This document shows, piece by piece, positions 46,069-54,030 of a stretch of DNA of 64,000 nucleotides. Under the pieces are notes generated by a model. The model made no database searches, was not told where the DNA came from, and saw only the letters and a list, made by a program, of their open reading frames with translations. Position 1 is the stretch's first letter; the number at the start of each line of letters is the position of its first letter. The position numbers and the translations under genes are program-made. Origin of the DNA: Nitrobacteraceae bacterium AZCC 1564 (lineage in GTDB: Bacteria > Pseudomonadota > Alphaproteobacteria > Rhizobiales > Xanthobacteraceae); contig JBAGRR010000001.1 of NCBI GenBank assembly GCA_036924835.1, positions 1,798,001 through 1,862,000 on the forward strand, given 5' to 3'.

Positions 46069-46845
46069 TTGAGGATTGCAGTTATCGGATACGGAGCAAT
46101 CGGAAGGTTTCTTATCTCGCAACTGAATTGCGAGCCGGAAATCGTCACTTGTGCGGTGCTTTCAATCCCCCGACCCGACATGTGCTCCAAGCCGGTGGTC
46201 GACGATATCGATGAATTGCTGTCGACCAGGCCCGACCTCGTTGTGGAATGTGCGGGTCACGGCGCGTTACAAGCGTTCGGCGAAACCGTCCTGCGCCACG
46301 GAACGGACCTACTCGTGGTCTCGGTTGGCGCGCTAGCCAATCCGGATCTGGAGACGGCACTGCGGGCTGCCAGTGCAACCGGTGGCGGCAAGGTGCTGAT
46401 TCCCGGCGGAGCTCTCGGTGGAATAGACGCTCTCAGCGCTGCGCGAGAGGCAGGGCTCTCATCCGTCGACTATATCGGACGAAAAGCGCCCGCCGCGTGG
46501 AAAGGAACACCAGCAGAGAAGATCGTTCAGTTGGACAGGGTGACTGAGCCTCACACCTTTATTGATTGCGAAGCTCGGACCGCTGCTCTGACATTTCCGC
46601 AGAATGCGAATGTCGTGGCTGCCATCGCGCTGGCAGGTTTAGGCTTCGACAAGACCCGCGTCCGCTTGATTGTCGATCCGCAGGCTGAAGGAAACTTCCA
46701 TTCCTACGTTGCTCGCGGAGAATTTGGCGAAATCTCCACAACAATTCGCTCTAAGACTCTCGCGGCAAACCCTAAGACCTCGGTCCTCGCTCCGTTTAGC
46801 TTGGTTCAAACCATCAAGAAACGAAGTGGACTGATCCCAGCGTGA
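46069..46845 (+). CDS. L-aspartate dehydrogenase (NadX/AspDH type)
   Basis: A 258-residue NAD(P)-dependent aspartate dehydrogenase. The Rossmann motif GYGAIG opens the protein, the C-terminal domain has FPQNANVVAAIALAGLGFD, and PHTFIDCEARTAAL holds the conserved histidine region. It oxidatively deaminates aspartate to iminoaspartate, which yields oxaloacetate plus ammonia or feeds NAD synthesis. The TTG at 46069 has GGAG six bases ahead and gives the standard MRIAVIGYGAIG start; a GTG four codons earlier lacks a ribosome site. It is divergent from the aldehyde dehydrogenase and shares an operator with two other loci. Confidence 0.85.
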   Translation: MRIAVIGYGAIGRFLISQLNCEPEIVTCAVLSIPRPDMCSKPVVDDIDELLSTRPDLVVECAGHGALQAFGETVLRHGTDLLVVSVGALANPDLETALRAASATGGGKVLIPGGALGGIDALSAAREAGLSSVDYIGRKAPAAWKGTPAEKIVQLDRVTEPHTFIDCEARTAALTFPQNANVVAAIALAGLGFDKTRVRLIVDPQAEGNFHSYVARGEFGEISTTIRSKTLAANPKTSVLAPFSLVQTIKKRSGLIPA

Positions 46846-46955
46846 CGCCGTGGATCAAGGCGCCATCGAGATCTCAGCGCGCTTGAAATTCTGAACAACA
46901 CTCACTCATCAAAGAGCGCTTGGCGCTTCGCTCACTCAATGCAAGGATCTTTGTA

Positions 46956-47408
46956 ATGCCGATGACCATGAGCGGGACAATTGAACTGGCGGCGTCTCGC
47001 GAGACAGTGTGGAACAAGCTTAACGACCCCAACACGCTTAAATCGTGCATTCCGGGCTGCGAGGAGCTCAACCTGATATCTGAGCACGAGTTTGAGGCGG
47101 TCGCAGTCAATCGGATCGGACCCGTGAAAGCTAAATTTAAAGGGCGCGTGACTTTGTCGGACATCTCGCCGATGGAAGGATACAGGATTTCCGGTACTGG
47201 GGATGGCGGCATTGCAGGTTTCGCCAAGGGAGCGGCCTCGGTTCGCTTGGCTGACCACGGCGAAAACACTTTGCTATCCTACGAGGTTGAGACCCAAATC
47301 GGTGGGAAGCTGGCTCAACTCGGACAGCGTCTCATCGACGGCACAGCGAAAAGACTTGCTGACCAGTTTTTCCAACGATTTGCGGAAGCAGTAAAAGTAG
47401 CGATGTGA
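46956..47408 (+). CDS. CoxG-like SRPBCC protein, second copy
   Basis: A 150-residue CoxG-family protein with the hallmark SRETVWNKLNDPNTLKSCIP start, PGCEELNLI, and the DGGIAGFAKGAASVRL core. CoxG proteins accompany molybdenum hydroxylases; here it stands apart from the second hydroxylase operon (38818-42449) but may serve it, since that operon lacks its own CoxG. The ATG at 46956 has AAGGA upstream. It follows aspartate dehydrogenase by 110 bp and converges on the aspartase gene. Confidence 0.82.
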   Translation: MPMTMSGTIELAASRETVWNKLNDPNTLKSCIPGCEELNLISEHEFEAVAVNRIGPVKAKFKGRVTLSDISPMEGYRISGTGDGGIAGFAKGAASVRLADHGENTLLSYEVETQIGGKLAQLGQRLIDGTAKRLADQFFQRFAEAVKVAM

Positions 47409-47425
47409 TTCCTACGCGTTTCTGC

Positions 47426-48823
47426 CTATGTAAAATCCAAGTTGACCAGTCGCTCGAAACTCAGAATTTCATCCCATTGCTGTTGAGACATGAGCTTCCG
47501 CTCCACGACAACGAGTTGGTGAAGCGACTTTCCTTCCAAATAACTGGCACGAGCGATCTCGGCACAAACGCGGTAGCCAAACAAGGGCTTCAGTGCTGTA
47601 ACGATCCCCAGGGAATTCAGGACCATATTTCGCGTGTGTTCCTCGTTAGATGTTATTCCAACAATGCAGCGATCTCGCAGGCTCATAACCGCTCGTTCCA
47701 TGGTTCGAATGGAAAAGAAGAGCGAAAAGGCGATCACCGGCTCCATCACATTGAGCTGCAACTGCCCTGCTGAGGCTGCAAGCGTGATTGTAGTATCGAG
47801 TCCGATGACCAGAAAGCTAACTTGATTTACGACTTCTGGGATCACCGGATTGACCTTCCCGGGCATGATGGAAGATCCGGGCTGCAACTGAGGCAAGTTC
47901 AATTCATTTAATCCGCATCGCGGACCTGAACTCAGCAATCGGATATCATTACATATCTTTGTCAGTTTACTTGCCGTTCGCTTCAGAGCGCCCGAAAGCT
48001 GCACATAGGCTCCGGTATCCGACGTCGCTTCCACGAGATCGCTCGCCAGAACAAGTTCAAGGCCCGTAAGATCGCTCAGATGCTTCACCGCCAACCGAGG
48101 GTAACCACGGACAGCGGTGACTGATGTACCGATCGCGGTCGCTCCAAGATTTATCTCTCGAAGCAGCTTTTGAACTTCTCGCGTACGATCAATCTCCTCT
48201 CCAATGGTTGTCCCCCAGCCCCGAAACTCCGAGCCCAGAGACATCGGTACCGCATCCTGAAGGTGGGTCCGCCCCATTTTTAAGACGTGTGAAAATTCCT
48301 TTCCTTTATCAAAAAACGAATCTCGCAATCTCTCTAGAGCAGCGACATACGCCTCAAGCCGCATCACCAATGCCAGACGAAGCGCCGTAGGATAGGTATC
48401 ATTGGTCGACTGACCATAGTTCACATGATCGTTCGGGCTTACGTACTGATAATCACCCTTGTCTCGGCCAAGCGCTTCCAGCGCGAGGTTCGCGATGACT
48501 TCGTTGGCATTCATGTTGGTTGAAGTGCCGGCACCGCCTTGGACCAGGTCAGTGATGAACTGATCGTTCATGGTTCCGGCGATGACCCGGTCGCAGGCTT
48601 TCAAGATCGCAGCCGCAATATCCGGCGCTAAGACCCCAAGATCTCGATTCGCCAATGCTGCAGCCTTCTTTACGTAGCCAAAAGCCTTCACAAAGAAAGG
48701 CTCATGACTCATCGGAACGCCGGTGATATCGAAGTTCTCAAAGCCTCTAACGGTCTGAACGCCATAATAAAGGTCGTCAGCAATCTCGCGCTGACCGAGA
48801 AAATCGTGCTCGATGCGGCTCAT
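47426..48823 (-). CDS. aspA: Aspartate ammonia-lyase
   Basis: A 465-residue class II fumarase/aspartase superfamily enzyme. The signature GSSIMPGKVNPVIPE, with VIPE rather than the TQCE of fumarase C, marks it as aspartase, which interconverts aspartate with fumarate plus ammonia. The N-terminal GGAGTSTNMNANEVIAN and YGQSTND segments are also present. It converges on the aspartate dehydrogenase/CoxG pair, so aspartate chemistry appears twice in 3 kb. In this setting it could assimilate fumarate and ammonia from pyridine breakdown or degrade aspartate. Confidence 0.92.
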   Translation of the reverse strand: MSRIEHDFLGQREIADDLYYGVQTVRGFENFDITGVPMSHEPFFVKAFGYVKKAAALANRDLGVLAPDIAAAILKACDRVIAGTMNDQFITDLVQGGAGTSTNMNANEVIANLALEALGRDKGDYQYVSPNDHVNYGQSTNDTYPTALRLALVMRLEAYVAALERLRDSFFDKGKEFSHVLKMGRTHLQDAVPMSLGSEFRGWGTTIGEEIDRTREVQKLLREINLGATAIGTSVTAVRGYPRLAVKHLSDLTGLELVLASDLVEATSDTGAYVQLSGALKRTASKLTKICNDIRLLSSGPRCGLNELNLPQLQPGSSIMPGKVNPVIPEVVNQVSFLVIGLDTTITLAASAGQLQLNVMEPVIAFSLFFSIRTMERAVMSLRDRCIVGITSNEEHTRNMVLNSLGIVTALKPLFGYRVCAEIARASYLEGKSLHQLVVVERKLMSQQQWDEILSFERLVNLDFT

Positions 48824-49033
48824 GCGCGTCTCGCCTTCTCAGCACCGGTCGCATGATTACTCTGACCTCCCGGACCGGAGGCAGGATCGTCAGAAGGCTA
48901 AAGACATCTGCGGTTGCGATTACTACCGCAATTTCGCGCAGCGATCTACGATGTAGCGAGTAAGATTTCGCCACGATGGACAGGCCTCTGCTGCGCGAGA
49001 GCCGCGAGCAGAAGCCTTGATCAACCTGTGTGG

Positions 49034-49564
49034 TTAGGATGCCGCCAGATGGGCATCACGACGCTTATAGAGCTCGTCGTCTGCATACCCCATGGTTTCA
49101 GGCTTTCCGCGGCCGAGCATTACCTGAAAATAGACCGGCTCCAAGCTGTTGTTATGGTAGCCATGAATGACGCCCGCGGGGCAAGCGAGGCATTCCCAAG
49201 GTCCGAGACGCTTTTCGACTTTGCGGCCATCTTCATCTTGGACGAACACATCGAGATGGCCTTGCAGAACGAAGAAAACCTCTTCCACCTCATGCGTGTG
49301 CGCCGCATTTCCCTGCCCCGGGGGCACAAACATGATCGAGAGAGTAAAGTTTCCAGGAGGAATCGCCGATCTATCTCCATGTTTTCCGGAGCCGCCAGCG
49401 CCGATAAATCGATGCTGTGCACGTTTGAATCCTTCGATCTTCGCATCTTCGAAGGCCGCCCAGTCGGCCCGCCGATCGGCATAGCGAGCGACGTAACGGT
49501 CCATGATTTCCTCGAGGGACGCTGACTCCAACTCCTTGGGACGAGGGTGACGTGCGACAGCCAT
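49034..49564 (-). CDS. Cupin-domain protein
   Basis: A 176-residue single-domain cupin. Motif 1 reads PPGQGNAAHTHEVEEVFFVL (H-x-H-x4-E metal ligands) and motif 2 PAGVIHGYHNNS supplies the third histidine. Such proteins are small dioxygenases, isomerases or sensors. The ATG has AGGAGA upstream. It is controlled by its own copy of the GTTGACT palindrome 153 bp upstream, linking it to the hydroxylase, amidohydrolase and aldehyde dehydrogenase genes. No specific reaction can be assigned. Confidence 0.78.
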   Translation of the reverse strand: MAVARHPRPKELESASLEEIMDRYVARYADRRADWAAFEDAKIEGFKRAQHRFIGAGGSGKHGDRSAIPPGNFTLSIMFVPPGQGNAAHTHEVEEVFFVLQGHLDVFVQDEDGRKVEKRLGPWECLACPAGVIHGYHNNSLEPVYFQVMLGRGKPETMGYADDELYKRRDAHLAAS

Positions 49565-49716
49565 TTATCTCTCCTAGTGATTCTGAATTCGGCTCAAGAC
49601 GCAGAGCGGCTGCGCCGCAAACCTAACGTGGATACCGACGCCCATGAACAGGTCACCTGGCGATCCTGCTTCGTGACTTCTGGCGATCCTCGTCGACTAA
49701 GCATTTCCTATCTTAA

Positions 49717-49734
49717 GTTGACTATTCAGTCAAC
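49717..49734. promoter_or_regulatory. GTTGACT-N4-AGTCAAC operator upstream of the cupin gene
   Basis: Perfect seven-base arms with spacer ATTC, identical in spacer to the 42567 site. On the minus strand it contains a TTGACT -35-like box, placed like that of the hydroxylase promoter. The rest of the 527-bp gap between the cupin and the next binding-protein gene (49565-50091) holds a terminator hairpin but no gene. Confidence 0.6.
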
Positions 49735-50038
49735 AAGAAGCCAGCATGCATCCACGATGATCGCGAAGAATAGCTGGATACACGCAGCAAATATCGCAGA
49801 TTGATCTGTGGCTTAGTGCCAAGATGGAAAAGAATGCGGATTGGATTGGCACTGCATGCCCGCGCCCTTTAAGACTGCAGCACCTCGACCGGCCCCGCAA
49901 TTGAACACGCTAAGCCGCACTAATTCTGGGAATTCCACGCCGTGAGACTATCGCCGGCCGAGATTCTGGAGCATCAGTGAAGCCTCGGGTTGCCGGGCTC
50001 GTTTAACTGCCAAGTGGCCATAGATTGGAAATAAACAA

Positions 50039-50065
50039 GCCGGCCGATTCTTGCGATCGACCGGC
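50039..50065 (-). terminator. Terminator of the orphan binding-protein gene
   Basis: Arms GCCGGCCGAT and ATCGACCGGC (one mismatch) with a seven-base loop lie 27 bp after the binding-protein stop. On the minus strand they are followed by TTGTTTATTTCC, a T-rich tail consistent with intrinsic termination. Confidence 0.75.
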
Positions 50066-50091
50066 GCACTGGTCCAGTTCGTCGTCGCTTG

Positions 50092-51180
50092 TTATTGGAC
50101 CGATTTCAGATCAAATTCTTTCGCCTGCCGCACGACAGCCGCTCTATCATATGTGTTGATCTCATCGATGAAAGCGTTCGTGTACATACGCGATGTCGGC
50201 ACCTGTTGAGTGATCTGTTTTTCCCTCAATAAGAAATCGCCGAGATTCTTCCAATCGTCCTCTACAAAAAGACCATTCTTGCCGTTTGTCTTCGGGTTGG
50301 TCCATCCTGCCATCCTCAGTTGGCTTATCTTCAGCCCTTGAGCCAAGGCCTTCCCAAGATCCTTTTCTTTTGGACGACTTTCCGGATACATTTTCCAGGT
50401 GATCAACACTGCAGCCGCTGGGTTTGCTAACGTAAAGTCGAGCGCCTTGGAAACAGCTCTGGCGAAGCCGACCAGCATTTTGGGCTTGTCACGAATAACA
50501 TCGTTGCGTGCCAGGATCGAAACGTCCGGCAGCGCCTCAAGCTTCTCGTCGAGTTTGAGCGGCCGCAGGTTAAGCCCACTGAGTTCGAACCGTACATTGG
50601 CAGCGTCCCAGAAGACAATTGCATCTACCACCTTCTGCTGAATCGCGGTGGCAGCCTGGGGACCCGCCCCTATTGGTATAAACGTCACGTCAGTATCTGG
50701 ATTCAGTCCCCCAGACCTTATGTAAGCTTTTCCATACGTGGTGCCGGCGCTTCCTAACGCGGTCACTCCAATCTTTTTGCCGCGCAAATCAGCGATGGTT
50801 TTTACTGGACTGTCTGCGGGCACGGAAATCGACCAAATATTCCGATAGCCCGCATTATAGAAGTAACGGAGATCAAGCGGCGCGCTCGCATTTTGCTGCA
50901 TGCCTATTACAGCCTGGGCTGGGGTAGCCTCCCCTACATCGCCGTTTCCGGCAGCAATTTGAATTGCCACTTCATTCGACCCGCCAACAGCGAGTAGCTC
51001 CACGTCGAGGCCTTCTTGTTCGTAGTATCCCAAATACTTCGCCACCGGAAACGGGGCGAGCGACTCATCGATATTGCGTACAGGAATGAGCGCGCGAACT
51101 TTCTCCGCGGCCCAGCCCACCTCGACGTTCATGCAGGCAGCAAGCATGAGCGCAATCAACACTGAATAGGATCTGGTCAT
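50092..51180 (-). CDS. Orphan NitT/TauT-family substrate-binding protein
   Basis: A 362-residue periplasmic binding protein with signal peptide (SVLIALMLAACMNVEVGWAA, a possible lipobox LAAC at residues 13-16). The mature start VRALIPVRNIDESLAPFPVA is strongly similar to the binding protein at 34893-35987. It has no permease or ATPase beside it, so it probably shares the translocator at 36013-37640. Paired operator boxes upstream put it under the same control as the thiolase/DUF35/acyl-CoA ligase operon. Ligand unknown. Confidence 0.85.
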   Translation of the reverse strand: MTRSYSVLIALMLAACMNVEVGWAAEKVRALIPVRNIDESLAPFPVAKYLGYYEQEGLDVELLAVGGSNEVAIQIAAGNGDVGEATPAQAVIGMQQNASAPLDLRYFYNAGYRNIWSISVPADSPVKTIADLRGKKIGVTALGSAGTTYGKAYIRSGGLNPDTDVTFIPIGAGPQAATAIQQKVVDAIVFWDAANVRFELSGLNLRPLKLDEKLEALPDVSILARNDVIRDKPKMLVGFARAVSKALDFTLANPAAAVLITWKMYPESRPKEKDLGKALAQGLKISQLRMAGWTNPKTNGKNGLFVEDDWKNLGDFLLREKQITQQVPTSRMYTNAFIDEINTYDRAAVVRQAKEFDLKSVQ

Positions 51181-51325
51181 GTTTGTCCTCGCTTTATGAA
51201 AGCGCAGTTGAAAGCACAGACTTCAAGCAACGACCAAGACCGCCAACCGATACCGCACTTCGTGGACGGCTGATCGCGATTGATCCTCTCAGCGTACGAG
51301 GAGGAAATTTCCTGTCAATCAAAAA

Positions 51326-51361
51326 TCGTACGTATGTACGACATATCGTACGAACGTGCGA
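51326..51361. promoter_or_regulatory. Paired TCGTAC-N4-GTACGA operator upstream of the orphan binding protein
   Basis: Box 1 TCGTAC-GTAT-GTACGA (51326-51341) is perfect; box 2 TCGTAC-GAAC-GTGCGA (51346-51361) has one mismatch. They are exactly 20 bp apart, two helical turns, as expected for cooperative dimer binding by a TetR protein. The same arrangement occurs at 55226-55261. The TetR gene at 51429-52049 is adjacent. Confidence 0.7.
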
Positions 51362-51428
51362 CAATACGCGCGCGCGTCGACCCGCCCGACCTTCACCCCG
51401 GACTATCGAATAATGTGAGTGTATAGGT

Positions 51429-52049
51429 TCAGGCGTTCGTCAGAAGCCCATCGATCATTTCATTGATCGCGTCGCGAGCGGCATTTCTCATTTTCGGCCC
51501 GGGCTTCACGAGCTGAAGAATTATTCGGCCGTGAACCTCAACCAGCATTCGATCAGCGGTCTCTTCAACGGGAATATCCGGCCTAATCTCGCCAGCCTTT
51601 TTTCCCTCAGCGATCAGTTTGATCCAGAAACGCCTTTGTTTATCGAAACGTTTCGATTGAATAATCTGAAGCTCGGAGTTTCGAGTGCTCATCGCAACCG
51701 AGTTGATCCAGAAGCGCCACCATCGGTTCGCCGGCAACTGCTCAATGTAAGACAGTGCGATGCGACGAAGTTGGGCTGCTGGCGATCCCTTGTACTGATC
51801 CCAATCATCAGGCAATTCATAACCTGACTCAAGGGCCGTCGCGATCAGCGCTTCTTTTGACCGAAAGTGATAGGTAATCGTGCCAAGACTTACATTTGCG
51901 GCCTCGGCAATTTGCCGCATTGTTACGTTTTCAATGCCCCGTTCTGCGATCAGGTCGTACACCACGCCAGCAATATGTTTTTGCTGAAGCTTTCCCCTGC
52001 TTTCGACAGGAGAGGATCCTTGCTTCGTTACTGCGGAGTTTTCTGGCAT
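51429..52049 (-). CDS. TetR-family regulator of the thiolase/acyl-CoA ligase operon
   Basis: A 206-residue TetR-type regulator: DNA-binding domain at about residues 22-68 with the recognition segment AEAANVSLGTITYHFRSKEA, followed by a helical ligand domain (RWWRFWINSVAMS). It is the last gene of the minus-strand operon thiolase-DUF35-acyl-CoA ligase-tetR, 27 bp after the ligase gene, and directly precedes the operator-bearing binding-protein promoter. It is the natural candidate to bind the TCGTAC-N4-GTACGA boxes; an acyl-CoA would be a typical inducer. Confidence 0.88.
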   Translation of the reverse strand: MPENSAVTKQGSSPVESRGKLQQKHIAGVVYDLIAERGIENVTMRQIAEAANVSLGTITYHFRSKEALIATALESGYELPDDWDQYKGSPAAQLRRIALSYIEQLPANRWWRFWINSVAMSTRNSELQIIQSKRFDKQRRFWIKLIAEGKKAGEIRPDIPVEETADRMLVEVHGRIILQLVKPGPKMRNAARDAINEMIDGLLTNA

Positions 52050-52076
52050 GTCGGCGATATTGATTGTTAAAACGAT

Positions 52077-53600
52077 CTAATGTTTTTTGAACGCACTACG
52101 CAGCTCAGTCTTCAAGACCTTTCCCGTGCTGTTTTTGGGAAGCTCACGAACGAATACGACGTGCTTTGGCTTCTTATAACTCGCGAGCTCCCCTGCGCAA
52201 CGCTGAATGAGCGCATCAGCCGACACGCTTGCCCCAGGTTCGAGCTCGACAAACGCCGCCACCGATTCCCCATAGACCTCGTCAGGCACACCTATCACCG
52301 CGGCATCCGCAACGCCCGGATGACGAAGGAGTACTAACTCGACCTCCTTAGAATATACGTTGTACCCGCCGGAAAGAACCATATCCTTCTTTCGGTCGAC
52401 GATGTAGAGATACCCCTCATTGTCAAAGCGACCGATATCCCCGGTCTTGAACCAGCCATCTTGGAATGCGCCACGCATCGCATCTGGCTGCCTGAAGTAC
52501 GTCCTGAAGAGAAGGTATTGACCGGGGAGTCCGGACCTCACCCATATTTCCCCGGCTTCGCCAGTTGGAACTGGCTCGCCCGCCTCGTTGACTAAGCGAA
52601 GCTCCACTCCCGGTGTGACGCGCCCAACAGAGCTGCTGTACTTGAGTTGATCCTGCGGCTGGAGCATGGCCAGCGCACCCGCCTCCGTCATCGCAAAGAA
52701 AGAAAATATTTGTAGCTGGGGAAGTGCTGTTATCAATCGTCGCTTCGTCTCGATAGGAAACGCCTCACCCGTAGCCACAAGGACGCGGAGGGAGTGGTAC
52801 CGCCCGGGACTTGCTTCAATCGAAGGAAGCATCATTCGACCAACAGTCGGAACGATCGAGATAAGGGTGATTTGCTCAGCCTCAATTATCTTAGTCGCCT
52901 CCTCTGCGTCGAAACGAGGCATGATGTATAAGGTGGCACCAAGGACGGCCATATTGCCAACCCGCGCGAAAGCAGTTCGATGCGCCAACGGGGTCGTCAC
53001 TAAGATTCGATCGTCGTCGGACACGCGCCAGTATGTTGCGTTCAAGAATCCATTCGCGACGATATAATTCGCCTGGGTGGTGATGACTCCCTTTGGTCGC
53101 CCAGTCGTTCCCGAGGTGTACGAGATCATACAATCATCGCACTCTGGCGGGACTTCTATTTGTTCGCTCGCTGTCGCAAGGAGAGTTGTAAGCGCGATTT
53201 CATTTGAGTTTGACGTTTCTCCGATGAAGAAGCGTTGAACATTTTGTCCAAGAACAAGCTTTTCGATGGTTTCACGCTCGGCTTCACCAAAAAATACCGC
53301 GACTGGCGCCGCATCCGCTATGATCGCCGAAATCTCCTTTGAAGAAAGGCGCATATTGATCGGCATTGCGATCGCACCACACTTCACGATTCCGAAGAAA
53401 ACGGTCACAAACTCGCAGCAATTTGGCAGGCAGATCGCAACGCGATCCCCAACATTAATACCGGAGTTACGTAGATAAGTGGCGATGCGGCTGCTGTCGT
53501 CGTGAAGCTGTCGAAAAGTTACGCGACTTTCGCCACAAACCAAAGCGGCCTTATTCGGCAGAAGTTGTGCTTGAGCAGCTAGGTAGGCCGACAGCTTCAC
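52077..53600 (-). CDS. AMP-forming acyl-CoA synthetase (ANL superfamily)
   Basis: A 507-residue acyl- or aryl-CoA ligase. The phosphate loop YTSGTTGRPKG is near residue 163, the adenine-binding FFAMTEAGAL near 300, the hinge aspartate region GWFKTGDIGRFDNEGYLYIV near 390, and the catalytic lysine in NSTGKVLKTEL at the C-terminus. It activates a carboxylate with ATP. It starts 2 bp after the DUF35 gene, in one operon with a thiolase-like protein, so it likely prepares the CoA ester that they act on. Substrate could be a side-chain acid or aromatic acid. Confidence 0.9.
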   Translation of the reverse strand: MKLSAYLAAQAQLLPNKAALVCGESRVTFRQLHDDSSRIATYLRNSGINVGDRVAICLPNCCEFVTVFFGIVKCGAIAMPINMRLSSKEISAIIADAAPVAVFFGEAERETIEKLVLGQNVQRFFIGETSNSNEIALTTLLATASEQIEVPPECDDCMISYTSGTTGRPKGVITTQANYIVANGFLNATYWRVSDDDRILVTTPLAHRTAFARVGNMAVLGATLYIMPRFDAEEATKIIEAEQITLISIVPTVGRMMLPSIEASPGRYHSLRVLVATGEAFPIETKRRLITALPQLQIFSFFAMTEAGALAMLQPQDQLKYSSSVGRVTPGVELRLVNEAGEPVPTGEAGEIWVRSGLPGQYLLFRTYFRQPDAMRGAFQDGWFKTGDIGRFDNEGYLYIVDRKKDMVLSGGYNVYSKEVELVLLRHPGVADAAVIGVPDEVYGESVAAFVELEPGASVSADALIQRCAGELASYKKPKHVVFVRELPKNSTGKVLKTELRSAFKKH

Positions 53601-53602
53601 TG

Positions 53603-54028
53603 CTATCTCCGTCTCGGCGCAAAGTCGGGGAATGCGATCTCATCAGTTAGCCGGTCCCACCGCACCTCAACCGGCATGCCAATCTCGATTTCATTCTCGT
53701 CACAATCGACCAAATTACACAGAAAGCGAACGCCCTCATCAAGCTCGACATAGGCGCAGATATACGGAACGCGCTGTTCGTGGCCTGGCCACGGCGATCG
53801 AGTAACAGTCCACGAATAAACCGTGCCGCAGCCCGATGCTTCCCGCCATTCGACAGTCTTTCGCCCGGTGAAGAGGCTCACCGGCCTTGGGAAATGCTGA
53901 AAACGTTTGGTCTCGGTGCAGAACTGCAACATCAACTTGCCGCGCTTTGCTCCGTCCCAAAATTCCTTGGTATCGATGTATGATCCAATTTTGGGAAGAG
54001 GCCGAACGGCTTTCACGTGTTCATTCAT
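53603..54028 (-). CDS. DUF35 OB-fold protein with degenerate zinc ribbon
   Basis: A 141-residue DUF35-type protein: N-terminal zinc-ribbon region, then an OB fold with SGCGTVYSWTVTRSPWPG and the EIGMPVEVRWDRLTD end. In most relatives four cysteines bind zinc (C-x2-C...C-x2-C); here the positions read C-T-E-T and S-L-F-T, so three are lost. DUF35 proteins form complexes with thiolase-like enzymes. The ATG at 54028 has GGAG upstream and lies 2 bp after the thiolase gene, consistent with a stoichiometric partner. Confidence 0.85.
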   Translation of the reverse strand: MNEHVKAVRPLPKIGSYIDTKEFWDGAKRGKLMLQFCTETKRFQHFPRPVSLFTGRKTVEWREASGCGTVYSWTVTRSPWPGHEQRVPYICAYVELDEGVRFLCNLVDCDENEIEIGMPVEVRWDRLTDEIAFPDFAPRRR

Positions 54029-54030
54029 CT

